Assembly (NCBI GenBank): GCA_006384855.1
Contig: VCJN01001562.1
Span: 52,501-116,500 of the forward strand
DNA: 64,000 nt
DNA from: Tetraselmis striata
Taxonomy: Eukaryota > Chlorophyta > Chlorodendrophyceae > Chlorodendrales > Chlorodendraceae
Direction of reading: 5' to 3'
Positions 1-11,131 of the stretch are shown in pieces. The notes under the pieces are model-generated. The model saw only the letters and a list, made by a program, of their open reading frames with translations, had not been told where the DNA came from and did no database searches. The position numbers and the translations under genes were made by a program. The stretch's first letter is position 1. Each line of letters opens with the position of its first letter.

Positions 1-1526
1 CAACTTCCCAAGTTGTAGCCGACCCTTCTACCTCTTGAACATTTATTGCTATATACCCCCTTCCTCTTCCCCCCTTTGTGGAGCACACTGCTCCTATAGT
101 GACCTCACGACCCCCATCAGCACATATGCTTTCTAATGTATTAATTGTTAATTATTATGCTTTCTAATGGGTCATGGTATAAGAATACCCCCAAAACAGA
201 ACACCACCCACATAAGAACACCGGGAGGGTCCCGGATTGTTCTTATAGGGATACTGTCGTCACACTGTCACTGTACCTCCATAATGAACCCCATACCATA
301 ACCTCACCCCTATGGTGCAGGGGGCAGCGGGGCAGGGGGGGGGTTGGGGGTGGTAACCATAAACGAGCGTGTTGGTACCTTACTTCACACTACCCCATAA
401 TGAGCCTACCCCCTATCATGAACAGCGGAGGGGGAGCGAATGTTAATTCTAAAGGTCCCAGCACCCGTACCTGCTTTGTAAGGTTAATTTGTACATATGT
501 AGTCTGCAACTGACAGCAGCATTAATGCTGTACGGATGGTATGTACATTCTAGAGGTACGGGTAGTGCAAGTCCTGATGTAGCGACTACACTGGCATTCA
601 TCTGGCGAGGAACGATTAGCAGCGCCGGGGCGACAGGCGGTACAGATCTACAGTACCGTACCCTGTACCGCGGTAGCGACGATCACCGGCGTAGCAGACT
701 AGCAGGGGTAGGAGGAGTAGCCCCTGCGGTTACCCCTGACCGTAGTAGTCGCTAGTTGCTACTCCAAACCAGTATATAATCCTTAATCGCGAAAGTTCTA
801 GAAACCTCGTCGCTGGTGGGCAGCGCTATGGGGTATCTTCCAAAGTTGTACGTTATCCCTTTAAAAGTGCGCCAACGTGTACACAACGTCCACGGTTGTC
901 GTGGAAACACGAACTACTATACGGTAGTACGGTACTAGTACTCGTAGCGCGAATACTACTGACGGTAACCGACCAACCGTATTGTCACCCGCACAAATTA
1001 TCCTCAGCACGACGCGCCGCATGTCCGCAAGCATGGTCGTTGTTTATTCGGCAATGCGCGTTGGGGAGACGTCGTGTTTCTCCATTCTCATGAGGAAACG
1101 AGTTGAATAATCTGATGCCATCATTTACGGGTCGTAGTACGGGTAAATTACTCGTAGTGCTTGTATATCTTCGTGGCGATTATTATTTCTTCACGCAGTC
1201 GCGCACCATTATCCGGCTGCTATTCCCCGCCACAACTAGCGGTAGCGCTACCAGTACGGGCAGGCGCATGCCAATATAACGCGAGCCGCAGCACTCGCCA
1301 GCACCGACGAAGTCCGACCGTAAGGGTACGAGGCCGGCGGAGGCATATATAAACATGCGCCCATTAAAATGACTCTCATAATCAGGTGTCCAACGTTCCA
1401 GAAGTAGCACCCCCATAAGCCTGCATCGACCCCTCCCACCCCCACCCGGCCCCGCCCCCGGTGCGCCCACCCCGCCCCCTGCGTGTCGCAATCTGCCGCA
1501 TCCGCCGCTTTCAACACAGTGAAGCT
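1..1526. other. Intergenic region, no gene recognised
   Basis: No open frame here resembles a known protein and none shows exon-like GC or splice sites. Positions about 500 to 1200 are rich in short GTAC, TAGTA and TACGG words. From about 1430 the sequence becomes C-rich with CCCCGCCCC-type stretches, which may be the promoter side of the Mpv17-like gene, but I see no defined element. Confidence 0.5.
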
Positions 1527-2318
1527 ATGGCTCCATTTGCCGCGATGCCGATTTGCGCGCCTTTGATCGCCCGCGCAAGGTGCTCCGCTACCGGCCCGAA
1601 CTTCGGGCGAGCGACCTCAAGCGGCACGTACAGCCGGCCAAAGGGCGGGGACCTTGGGCGAAGGGCAGCAGTGGTCACGCCCGCACCCACGTCATGCCGA
1701 CGTTATGAACGCCCGAGCCTAGTGGCCGGCGCTCTCGGCCTTGGCGATTTGCAGCGAAACGTGCCGAAGCCCGCGCACGAGCTAACGCTGGAAGAGGTCT
1801 GGCAATTCTACAACAGGCAGCTCGAGGAGCGGCCGCTGCTGACAAAGGCTGTTGTTATGGCACTCGGACTCGCCCTCGGCGACATTCTGGCGACGGTCGT
1901 TACAGGGACCGCCGTCTGCCTAGCGAAGACGCTACACATGGCGGCGTTCGGACTTTTGTTCCAGGGCCCGGCGCTGCATTTCCTGCACCGCGCGCTCGAC
2001 GCGCACGTCCTGCCCGCGAGGCCTACATCTGCACCCGCCGTCGCCTGCAAAATGGTAGTTGACCAGCTGGTGTTCTCTCCCATCTCGACTGCCGTATTCT
2101 TCATCACCATGGAAGTCTTCCAGGGGAACATCGGCTGTGTCGCCAGCACTCTGGCGTCACGCCTCGCGCCGACCTTGCTAGCGAGCTACTCGATATGGCC
2201 GCTAGCGCTGCTTTTTAACTACGGCTTCATCCCTCCCAAACAGCGAATCCTATTTATCAACGTCGTGACTGTGATTTGGGCCGTTGTGCTCTCCCTGCTA
2301 TCATCGAGCACTCTGTAG
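1527..2318 (+). CDS. Mpv17/PMP22-family membrane protein
   Basis: This single-exon gene encodes 263 residues. The Mpv17/PMP22 family comprises small four-helix inner-organelle membrane proteins of mitochondria, peroxisomes or plastids, linked to solute permeability and organelle homeostasis; the substrate is unsettled. Family signatures follow in order: LTLEEVWQFYNRQLEERP near residue 86, the helix with LALGDILAT, the FQGPALHFLHRALD block, KMVVDQLVFSPIS, and the C-terminal YSIWPLALLFNYGFIPPKQR then VVTVIWAVVLSLL. The frame is open upstream to a GTG at 1461, but the first ATG is at 1527 and starts an Ala/Arg/Ser-rich leader of about 80 residues typical of an organelle transit peptide, so I chose 1527. 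Which organelle cannot be told. The family call is firm, the subfamily is not. Confidence 0.88.
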   Translation: MAPFAAMPICAPLIARARCSATGPNFGRATSSGTYSRPKGGDLGRRAAVVTPAPTSCRRYERPSLVAGALGLGDLQRNVPKPAHELTLEEVWQFYNRQLEERPLLTKAVVMALGLALGDILATVVTGTAVCLAKTLHMAAFGLLFQGPALHFLHRALDAHVLPARPTSAPAVACKMVVDQLVFSPISTAVFFITMEVFQGNIGCVASTLASRLAPTLLASYSIWPLALLFNYGFIPPKQRILFINVVTVIWAVVLSLLSSSTL

Positions 2319-3616
2319 TCTCGCCATGACAAGGTCCGCACAGCGCATGGAGCAAGTCAAGCCAGCCGCTCGCGACGCATTCAGGGCCATGTTCGACGAC
2401 GAAGAGAACTCGAAGCAGCCAAACCGATGTTTGCCATTATTTATTTTTATTTCAAATAAAATACATCACTAGAGATATTATTGTATCTCAAAACTGACCT
2501 GGCGCATATCTTCTGGTAGTCTGAGCTTTGCTGTAGGCATTATGTCTGCCCTGGCCACGGCTACACTGCTGGAGCTATTTGTAAGCAGTTGAAATTTTGG
2601 AGATTTTGATGCATTCATGATATGATGCGTTCTCCATATTCTCGTGCTCGCCCTTGCTCTGGCCAACCATCTGGGTATGTGACGCGGGAAACATGCATGC
2701 ACTCACTTTTGCTATCTGCAGCCCTGATAGTGTGCGCATCGGTCTCTCATTCGCCTGTCACTTTGTACCTAGCCCATGATGTAAGCAAGGAAGCAATCAC
2801 GCCGCCCATTGTGATTCGATCACACATGATGCCAGAATGGTGTATCAGAAGTATGCTATATACTGTACCTTACGTATGCTACACTGACTTTTCGTTGGTT
2901 TCTTGCCGCCCGTATACCCCGCTTGTGCTCCCCGTGGCCAATGTCCTACTTCCAGCTACTCCAGCAACTCGTATTTCAAGAAGACCCCCCCCTCTGCGTG
3001 CATGCCCGTGACATACGGTGGATCTTGTATACATACCAGTACGGCTCTCTTAAGTCTTAACTTCATGATGTTCCCACTAGTGCTTGCAAGGATGAGAAAT
3101 ATCGCGCTGCTGGCCCATGGGTAGCAAGCTTAGCTATTCATGGCTTCGACCCTGCCCTGGTAGTTCGTCTCATCAGGCCGCCTGCCATGTTGCGACAAAA
3201 TATTTGGGGAAAAGACATTTATAGTCGGACATCTGGTGCACGGACGAACGCTATGATGAGACATTTACAAAACCCCGGTTTGAGTCAACAGCGCTCGCAT
3301 CAATCCAAGGAAGTACTAATCCTGACGCATTTCATTTTTCATATTTTGCGCGGCTAGCGGCGGTCGCTCTCAGCAACTCACGACTTATATTTCGCCCCGC
3401 GCCGCGCCAAGCCGCGCGGCTGCGCGCAGTTGCGCACGCGCGCCGACCCGGACGAAGTCGCCCACATGCCGCCACCACATCCATGCCATTTCCAACGAAC
3501 AAGAGAGACGCGCCCAGCAGTCGTCAGCGCCCGCCAAGCTTAGCACATAGGCGTTTGCTTGCACCCGACGAGCAGTGAGCCGCGGGCTCTGTGCCGACCG
3601 GGTAGACGCTGTTGCA
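2319..3616. other. Intergenic region between two plus-strand genes
   Basis: It holds the 3' flank of the Mpv17-like gene (AT-rich from about 2430, including TTTATTTTTATTTC and an AATAAA at 2455) and, from about 3350, GC-rich sequence that probably includes the promoter and leader of the next gene. No other coding exon is recognisable. Confidence 0.5.
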
Positions 3617-4439
3617 ATGTCTTCGACCACGTCGTCCCAGCGGGGCGCCGCAAACAAGGTGAACGTCATAGACGCGGAGATGAAGATGAAAAGCATAGCG
3701 GGCGGGCTCACAGGGGCGCTTGAGAACTTTCACATGCGGCAGAGGGAGGTGGAGGGAGGTAAGTGCGCCATGCACTCCCTGCGTGCGATGTTGTCGCCAG
3801 GCGTGCTGCTGCACGTACTGGCGGCAATGCCATTTTGCCCACCTGGCCCTTACCGCGCCTTGGATCACCTCCCATGCCGCCCGAAACATACCGCGCCCTT
3901 GGCATCGCAGAGCTCAAGGTTGATGCGGAGGGTCTAGCGGAGGTCGAGAACGAGCTGTACAAGCTGAACAAGCGACGAAAGTTCCTGGAGGATCGCATCA
4001 AGACGGGCAAGGACTGGCTGGTGGGTGGCCGCCCGGTTACCGCTGTCCCTTCAGCGGAAGTTGGGCTTCATGCTTGCAAACAGGGCGTAGCATATGGCCA
4101 GCATAGTCTCTGGCAGGTCGAGGGGCCCGTCATGTGGACCGACTTGAATGAGGGTTGCCCCTGCTATTCAGTGATGCAGTCATTGGGCTCTGGACAAGGA
4201 ACATTGCAGCATGTCCTGACCCCCAACCGACACCCTTTCCGCAGGAGAACTATGAGACCAACATCGCGCCAATTGCGGGGCAGTACGATAAGATGGTGGC
4301 GGGCATGGGCGAGATATACCAGACCGCCGTGGATGGCCACACCAAGGGCATCGAGCTGCTCAAGAAGGACTTTGGCTATCACCCGGCGTACAAGCGCCAC
4401 GACGACAAGTTCACTGCCACGCCCTTCAAACCCCTGTAA
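3617..4439 (+). CDS. Small coiled-coil protein, 148 residues, 3 exons
   Basis: Exons are 3617-3758, 3911-4020 and 4245-4439. Each junction is GT-AG (donors GTAAGT and GTGGGT) and the phases close to 148 codons plus TAA. The protein starts MSSTTSSQRGAANKVNVIDA. Residues about 15 to 85 are highly charged and heptad-like (ENELYKLNKRRKFLEDRIKTG), predicting a coiled coil. The C-terminal third ends in an aromatic and basic tail, FGYHPAYKRHDDKFTATPF. I do not recognise the family. The small size, coiled coil and tail recall small ciliary microtubule-associated proteins of flagellate algae, but that is only an impression. The stop codon lies inside a TGTAA element at 4435-4439, the usual chlorophyte poly(A) signal. 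Introns are short (152 and 224 nt). Confidence 0.75.
4435..4439 (+). terminator. TGTAA poly(A) element overlapping the stop codon
   Basis: The last codons read CTG TAA, so TGTAA overlaps the stop of the 148-residue gene. Chlorophyte mRNAs are normally cleaved 10-20 nt after TGTAA. Such a position would leave almost no 3' UTR, so it may be coincidental. Confidence 0.3.
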
Positions 4440-4748
4440 ATACTGTGAGTTGACGCGCTGCCGTGTGCAAAACTTGGGCCAGAATACGGTCCATCTGCTA
4501 ACCATTCTAAGGGCACCAACCTTCCCCACGGGATCAGCCCGCTCCCACAAATATAACCTGCGGAAAACTGTCCTCCAAACAGCCACGCGAATGTCTCCCC
4601 CCCCCCCCCCCCCCCCGTGGCTCGACAAAGCGGAAGCGCCCCACCTGTGCGCGCTAAGATCGCAACAAAAGCCGCGTCGCGTAGGATGCCCCCCACTCCC
4701 CCCATACAAAGGTCCATCTTGTCCACCTGCCCAGGCACCAGGCAGCCT

Positions 4749-4778
4749 GCAGCATGATCCAACGGCGCGGGTACTTGG
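4749..4778 (-). repeat. 30-nt duplicate of the enoyl-CoA reductase 3' coding end
   Basis: These bases match 5303-5332, the codons of the reductase C-terminus, with one mismatch over 30 nt and in the same orientation. The rest of the gene is not present, so this is a fragment of a local duplication lying about 550 nt beyond the original. Confidence 0.7.
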
Positions 4779-5261
4779 CTCATGACTCCCCCCCCCTCCC
4801 CCTTCTCCTTATCAGAAAACACCCATTGTAGGCTGTTCGCGCACCATGGCATATAAGTCCCGAGCATGCAGAGGGGGCTATTGGACGGAAACGGTTTCCC
4901 GATCATTGGACCCCGAAGAGTCCCGATTCGTTAGCGGTTTTGTGTCCAGCTCCTCGAAATGATTGGCACCGCCTCCACTCCAATCCAAGCTAACAGTGCG
5001 CCTGAGGGACCCCCTCCCGAGCCCCAATACTCTTTTTGTTCCGATAAATCGCACCATCAGTACGCACACAGTAGAGGGCGCTCATCAAAAGGGCAGAGCT
5101 AGCCCAAGTATGTACCGGGCCGGGTGCATGCGACCTGTAGCTCCATTCATTATACATACAGGACAGCATCGAACTTTTGGGTGGAGTGTATATGGGGGGG
5201 GGGGGGGGGGGGGTCATGTACAGCAACAACAGCTGGGAGCGCGGCCTGCACTCGCCGCGAT

Positions 5262-5266
5262 TTACA
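5262..5266 (-). terminator. TGTAA poly(A) element downstream of the reductase gene
   Basis: On the minus strand TGTAA occurs about 23 nt after the reductase TGA. This is the chlorophyte consensus poly(A) signal. The implied 3' UTR would be unusually short. Confidence 0.35.
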
Positions 5267-5288
5267 TGTGCTGCTGCAGAGGGCGGCC

Positions 5289-6203
5289 TCAGAAGAAGGG
5301 TGGCAGCATGATCCAGCGGCGCGGGTACTTGGGGCGGCCGTCCTTGCCGTCAAAGAGCTTGCGCAAGCGCGCGTGCTTGGCGGCCGCCCAGATGGCCATC
5401 TGCCCCGCGCCGCACAGCATGTAGATCACGCCGCCCAGGCTGGCGGTGGCGACGTTGAAGCAGGCCCAGCCGTAGATCTCGGTGGTGTAGTTGGCGCAGG
5501 TGATGAGGTTGAAGAGGAAACCGGAGGGGATGCGGTACTCCTTGGTGCCCAGGGGGCGCAGGTTGGCGAGGATGATGTGGCACCACAGGTTGCTGGCCTG
5601 GCAGACTAGGCCGGCGCCCAGCGCCACCTGCGCCTGCAGCAGCGGGGGCGCGGTGTACGCGGGGTGGTTGATGAAGTAGGACACAAAGGCGGCGAAGCCC
5701 CAGTAGTAGGTGCAGTTGCGGAAGAGGTTGGCCACCGGCATCGTGGCGTGGCTGAAGCGGTGCACCGTGAAGGTCTCCGCGATGCGCTTGGCGAAGTGGA
5801 ACACCCAGTAGGCGCAGGCCATGCCCTGCACCGGCCCGCGGCTCACGGGTCCCGTCGCCCAAGGGTAGAGCAGCTCGGGCAGGAGGTAGAAGAGCGGGTA
5901 GATCGTCATCGGCCCGAAGTACTCCCAGAAGAACACCGTCGCGTAGCCGATCTGTGGTCCCAGGTCCTTAAACTGCAGCACCGCGCCGTCCTCCAGCCCG
6001 TAGTCCGACAGCTTCTTGCCCGCTGCAAGCGGCGTGCCGCGCGACTCGCCCGCCTTGGGCGGCAGGCTGAAGCGCTGCCGCGAGGGGTAGTACTTGGGGT
6101 TGGCGGCCGCCATCGCTCCCATCAGATCCTCCACGCCGCCGCCCTCAGGCACATCCAGAGCCGCCAGCTCGCGCCCCGACCGCGTCACCACCTTTACCTT
6201 CAT
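5289..6203 (-). CDS. Very-long-chain enoyl-CoA reductase (trans-2-enoyl-CoA reductase)
   Basis: One exon encodes 304 residues. This ER-membrane enzyme (plant CER10/ECR, yeast Tsc13, animal TECR) carries out the last step of each very-long-chain fatty acid elongation cycle, reducing trans-2-enoyl-CoA with NADPH. Residues 1-80 form the ubiquitin-like N-terminal domain typical of the family (MKVKVVTRSGREL to AVLQFKDLG). From about residue 85 it is hydrophobic, with the steroid 5-alpha-reductase C-terminal domain. Conserved blocks include FAKRIAETFTVHRFSHATMP (137-156), FRNCTYYWGFA and the end YPRRWIMLPPFF. The family's catalytic lysine/arginine region corresponds to K139-R140. Length and architecture are normal and the start ATG gives the canonical N-terminus. 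The absence of introns stands out among multi-exon neighbours. Confidence 0.95.
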   Translation of the reverse strand: MKVKVVTRSGRELAALDVPEGGGVEDLMGAMAAANPKYYPSRQRFSLPPKAGESRGTPLAAGKKLSDYGLEDGAVLQFKDLGPQIGYATVFFWEYFGPMTIYPLFYLLPELLYPWATGPVSRGPVQGMACAYWVFHFAKRIAETFTVHRFSHATMPVANLFRNCTYYWGFAAFVSYFINHPAYTAPPLLQAQVALGAGLVCQASNLWCHIILANLRPLGTKEYRIPSGFLFNLITCANYTTEIYGWACFNVATASLGGVIYMLCGAGQMAIWAAAKHARLRKLFDGKDGRPKYPRRWIMLPPFF

Positions 6204-7451
6204 GGTTCCCGGTTCTGGTACAGAAGCCTGGATACCTAGGCAGCGTGTCTGGGCGAGGAGGGCGAGGTTATGCTGACGGATTGGGCTGGTTCGATAAAAC
6301 GCGAGAGTTCCATTTTTTCTGTTTTTTTTTCACCCGCCCCGGGCCAGGCGAGGGATCGCCTCTGTCAGGTGAGGCTGCCTTCTCGATGGTGGCTTGGCTG
6401 CGTACCGGTAGTATAAGGCAGGGTATTCGAATAATCGTCCATTACCTACTGGTATCTGTACGCGTATAGCCCGATTCCATCGCTCATTCGTGTTAAACTT
6501 ATATCAAATGCAATTTTGTCACTGTATTTCTTGGATAGATGTAAATTTAGCGACTAGAGCCTAACGATTTGGAATAATAACGGCTGCTGATACAAACAGT
6601 TCACCGCCTGATGCGAATCCGCGTCGCGCGAAGGGCGGGCAGCCAATGCTGAGCTCACCATGCGACATGCGCTGCGGCCAATAAACAAATCCCCGGTGCG
6701 AGTACTCCAACCGCACACAGCGCTGCACAGGGGGCAAGCACAGCCACGTTCAAGAAGACACAACTCTAGCAGACTCATCTAGGTGAGCACCTTGTGAATC
6801 TGACTTGCGACGCGGGGCGCACGGGCGCGGGGCATCGTAGTCGGCGGGCGGCGGGCGGCATGTCGCGTCCCCGGGCTGTCCCACCGCGCAGTCTCCTCGA
6901 CAGTGACGGGGGCGCCATCACCTACAGCACGCCAGCCAAACATCCCCAGAGCAAGAGGGGGAGTCGTCTGGGTTGTTATAGTGATGGTTCGGAGGGGGGA
7001 GCCGAGCTGGGAACGAGAGCGCGGGGGGGGGGGGGGGGAGTAGGTATAACCCACCACACCCACCACCCAAACACCATGCCACAGGCCCCGTTGTCTGTCC
7101 GTCCGCTCGCGGTATAGCGGTGTTCTCATATTCAGGAGGTCCCCGGACCGATTCCCGGCGCTGTCATTTCAGGGTGATATCGACCGGGCCCGTGTCCCGG
7201 GTTTACCCGTTGATGCATTAGCCCTTCGGGGTTCGAATGACGCAACGGTCTATTAGCCATGCCAGACTTGCGGCTCCAGTTGGCGCACGAGGTCAAGTGC
7301 TGGGGCGGCTTCTGCCAGTGACCCGGGGCGAACTTTACTTTTACCATGCCAACACGAGTTCGTGCGTTTCCTGCAGATCATCCCCTGGATTCTCTGATAG
7401 CAAGGCCACAAGAGGATCTGGTACCAGGCGGCGGTGTGCGTGTGGGGCGCC
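6204..7451. other. Intergenic region with a dispersed repeat
   Basis: This is the divergent space between the reductase and the following plus-strand gene. It includes a G run at about 7022-7039 and a dispersed repeat at 7134-7345. Small frames here have no recognisable content. Confidence 0.5.
7134..7345 (+). repeat. Dispersed repeat, copy 1 (SINE-like)
   Basis: About 210 nt share clear similarity with the reverse complement of 42770-42983. The shared landmarks occur in the same order: GAGGTCCCCG, GATTCCC, GTGTCCCGGG, TAGCCCTTCGGGGTTCG, GGTC near a TGCCAGA word, CAGTTGGCGCA and a CTTTACTTT end. It contains GGTTCGAATG, close to a tRNA B-box, and a CCC-TTCG-GGG hairpin core inside a longer stem (CCGTTG with CAACGG). 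Size, dispersion and B-box suggest a tRNA-related SINE. An A-box and a tail were not found. Confidence 0.6.
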
Positions 7452-9259
7452 ATGTCGAGCCGCGTGCGGCGGGGCATGGGTGCCACCAACGGCCCCAAAA
7501 GGTGCGAGTTAGCAGTGCCAATGCCCCCTCGCCTGCCACTCTCCCTTGCAACCTCTTTCTCCACAATCCGCTTGCATTACCCACAAATATATGACAGCCA
7601 CTGCGTATGTTGCTGAGCGTATGTGCTTTCTGTCCCCTAGCTGGGCGGATGACTGCAACACGTACCGCGCGACACGAGGGGCTCAAGCATTCGCCGCCGT
7701 AGAGCCAGAGAACACAACCAAACGGCGAGGATCCCACTGCCTGCTTGAGCATTGCTGTCCCAGCTAGCCGCATCAAGAATTTAGATCCCGCTGCCGCGCG
7801 ACTGATTGTGACCGTATGAATATCCCTAGGTTCTCTCGCACAACGCTGGCGCAGTTTGCGGATGTCAGGCATCCCTACTTTTCTACGGGCGGCCACCCGG
7901 ACCACAAGAACAGTGAGTGCCGACACACCTCTGCATCTCTCTGCCCCCCTTGTACCAGCATCACCCCTTGCGATGGCGCCCATGGAGCCCCATCAAGCGC
8001 CAACGTATGTGCCTGGACATGCAGCTGCGGAGGACAGCTCGCGCTTCGAGCGCCACGGCTGGGGCAACACCACTCTGCTGAAGGAGGACAAGCAGTACCC
8101 GTCCCGCACCCACGAGCCGTCCTATGGGCGGCAGAAGGTGGCTGGTGCAGCCGGCCCGGGGGTTGGTTCCAACAGGTGAGCAGCAACTGCGCCTAATCAC
8201 ATCGTTTACTGAAAGCCGACCACTACCATGCAGTCTACTCTCTCCATGCTGCCTGCGCAAAGGAGAACAGAGTTACGGATGGGTGCTTCACATGCCATGC
8301 ACTGACTGCTGACTCTCCATGGCCTCATTTTCCGACAGGCCAGCCAACCGCCACGCCACGGACCGCAGCGACCTGTTTGGCACGTTGCAGCAGACGGATG
8401 TGGGCGCGCCGCCCGGCAAGGACTCGTGGCTGGGTCACTCGCTGATTGACCCGGCGCGGGGCAAGGCCAACCCCAAGCCGCCACCTGACCCCAAGGGCCG
8501 GAAGGACCTGTTTGATGTGGTGAACTACCGCCAACCCGGGCGTGCCGTCCGACGACTCATGGATGGGGCACAAGGACATCGACCCGCAGCGCGGCAAGGG
8601 GCCGACGCTCACGCCGGGCGAGCGCATCGGGCGCATGACGCTGAACGACGTGATGGAGCAGACGATCATGTCGGACGTCAAGCGGGAGGCCCTCCTCGGC
8701 AAGGGTGTCGACCCGCTGGGTGACGCCTGGATAGGCAACCAGCTTATCGATCCTCGCGTTGGCAAACAGCCGACGCAGAGCAGGTCGGCCGACGCCCTGG
8801 TCAATAGCGGCTGTGAGGTGGGGGCTCACGCCGAGGCGCCGTGGGTGCGCCATCGCTTTCCAGCCGGAGAACGCCATCCGCGGCGGGACGGCGGTGGTGA
8901 AGGACATCATCAATGGCGTGGCGCCGCCCGACTGGACGCCCCGCGAGGAGTGGGGCGCGCGCACCCGGCGCGAGCGGCCCGCCTTCAACTACGAGGGCCG
9001 CGGCGACGTGGCGGCAACGCTCAAGCCGGTGCCGCGCGCGGCGACCGACTCGGGGAAGCCTTGGCAGTGGGACGACAGCCGGGTGGAGCGCCGCCGCGTG
9101 AACCCCGTCAAGCCGGGCGACGGGCACCCCGCGTGCGGACCCGAGATGTTGCACTGGAAGCCGGAGGAGAAGCTGGGGCAGTTTGTGCAGTACGGCAACA
9201 AGGCGCAGGTGCGGAATAACTTCACCAACGGGCGCGCCAAGGACCCCATCGTCTGGTAG
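7452..9259 (+). CDS. Repeat protein with three DSWxGHxxIDPxRGK motifs; two apparent frameshifts
   Basis: Exons are 7452-7501, 7641-7661, 7830-7912, 8025-8175 and 8339-9259; the first four junctions are GT-AG and phase-consistent. The protein begins MSSRVRRGMGATNGPKSWAD and would be about 407 residues. The last exon has three copies of one motif: KDSWLGHSLIDPARGK, DDSWMGHKDIDPQRGK and GDAWIGNQLIDPRVGK. The reading frame slips by one base near 8528-8531 (between copies 1 and 2) and again between about 8806 and 8830, with intact coding sequence on both sides. These may be sequencing errors in GC-rich DNA or real lesions of a decaying gene. I do not recognise the family; repeated Trp/Asp/Pro motifs of this style occur in axonemal microtubule-binding proteins, which makes a flagellar role possible but unproven. 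TGTAA follows 91 nt after the stop. Confidence 0.7.
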
Positions 9260-9349
9260 CCTGGCACCACATCAAGTATCTGCTGCATCATGGTGTCGAC
9301 TGCGGTTTGAATGTTGGCACTGTCGCGTTCTGTGTTGTCTTCCGAACGC

Positions 9350-9354
9350 TGTAA
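9350..9354 (+). terminator. TGTAA poly(A) element after the repeat-protein gene
   Basis: TGTAA lies 91 nt after the TAG at 9257-9259. This is a normal position for a chlorophyte polyadenylation signal and supports 9259 as the true gene end. Confidence 0.5.
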
Positions 9355-11131
9355 GCAATTCCCGAACTTATGTCCGGAACCCGTCACGTGCGCCACCACA
9401 ATCGACAATCATTACTGCACGGTCAGGCGAATTGTCAGTGCTGGCGGTGACATGGGCTCGTATATACTTGCTGTGTATTGGGAGAGAGGGAGGGAGGGAC
9501 CTGGTTGATAAGTAGCTATGAGTAGCTATAAGTAGCTACTTTCCTTCGTCGCATTGTTAAGTAGTTACTACTTGCATTCGCACATTGCCCTCCAGGTTGA
9601 GTGTTTGTATAGCTCCTATAGTCATCCGCCGCCCGCTGCCGATGACACTTATCTCCTTGGACCAGTAATGAGCTCCGCAGCAGCGAAGGTCCCTACAAGT
9701 AGCGTCTCCCCGACTCTGCCCTCAGCATCATCAGCCTGTTCCGCCCGCACTCATTCAATCAATATCCGTTGGGACGTGGGCAACCGGACTGGTGCACATT
9801 TCAGGGAACATGGGTCTGTACTGTGCTCATGATGTGCTCTCAGCTGCTGGCATGTATTCTGCTCTCCCATAATAATAAATGGTAATACTGAAAATATCCG
9901 GCTTGGATTGCTGACTCGCCTAATTTTTGAGAACCCTCATTAATAGGACCATCGCAGAATGAGTCTTGCAGGCAACCTATAGTCGCTGAGAACGATTGTC
10001 GCCAGAGTTCCGTTACGGTTCTGTCTGGATTTCATATCTGGCATCATGCTGGTCAGCAGGTTGATCTCACCGAAACATTCAATTGGCATCGGAGTGGGCA
10101 GATCGGAAAACAGCAAAATATTTTGCAGCATTGAGGCGGACAATCCGTGTAGTGGCATTCTGATAGACATACATATGACATATATATCCCGTAGTTCGAT
10201 ATATATTTTTCACATAATATATAAATATAAATATAGATATAAATAAATAAATAAAGATAAACATAAATATATATGAATGTGGATAAAAATACATAAATAT
10301 ATAAATATGTAAATATATGAATAATAATAAATAAAAATATAAATGTTATATATGAATGCGTATGTAGTTTTCATACTGTTGCGGACGGGCGGGGGGGGGG
10401 GGAGGGGGGGCAAAGTCATAACATATACAATGAACATACTGCCGCTAACCCAAAGCGTGGTGACGGTATTTCAGTGTTTTTAGGGACTACTCACAAATAA
10501 TATTACCGCATAACAATATCAATATTAGTATTATACCGCATCGCAATCCGAACTGATTCGCTTTTACGTCTTTCACGGAGCGGGGCAATAGCACAATCGC
10601 ATTTATCCCCTGTACCATGGCTTGTCCTTGGCACTATTGTGTGTCACTGTGACTTTCCACTGACACCCCCCGGGCGGGTGCCTCGCCGCGTTGGCGTGGG
10701 TTTACACCGCCCTGCACAACCGCGCATGCTATTGGGTGCGGCCGCCCATGCATGCTTTTGCAAGAGATCACAAGTGGCGCATGATGGGCGCTTGGCGGCA
10801 GTAGCCACATGACTACAAGCTAGCCAGGGCTGTATGCGCACGGGTGCGTTGCCATGCGGCAGCTGGGTGGGCATTACAGTGTTAAGGCCGCGCAAGCAAT
10901 CCAGGGCCTGCAGGGCAGAGCGTGCCGGAGGGCGACTACATCCTTCTATATGCCAGAGGGGTCGAAAAGAGGAGGGGAGGAGGGGGGGGGGGGGGGGGGA
11001 GTACAAGGACTGATGGGCGCTGGAGGGCTTATTTGAGCGCGCTGCCCGTGAGTCTTTTGAACGGATGGCAGAGGACCGTGAGGACGTAGACTGATAGGCC
11101 CTGGGCCGGCGAGGAAGCACGGCCGGGGACT
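9355..11131. other. Intergenic region with an AT-rich simple-sequence block
   Basis: This is the convergent space before the minus-strand Aurora gene. Positions about 10200-10345 are nearly pure A/T (ATAAATA repeats). G runs occur near 10391-10408 and 10981-10999. No exon was recognised. Confidence 0.5.

Larger units (their letters stand above)
4440..5288. other. Convergent intergenic region with poly-C and poly-G tracts
   Basis: This lies between the plus-strand 148-residue gene and the minus-strand enoyl-CoA reductase. It contains a C run near 4600-4617, a G run near 5196-5213 and a short duplicated fragment of the reductase gene at 4749-4778. The apparent open frames are low-complexity Pro/Gly readings of the homopolymers. 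Confidence 0.5.

Noticed and set aside
1461..1526. Upstream extension of the Mpv17-like frame from a GTG codon
   Set aside because: The first codon is GTG, not ATG, and the nuclear gene has a good ATG at 1527 starting a transit-like leader.
5350..5862. Long open frame on the same strand as the enoyl-CoA reductase, and plus-strand frames at 5664-6239
   Set aside because: These are His/Pro/Arg- or Val/Gly-rich shadow readings of the GC-rich reductase exon in other frames.
10200..10345. AT-rich block as a replication origin or centromere core
   Set aside because: It is a short simple-sequence ATAAATA tract with no other supporting feature.
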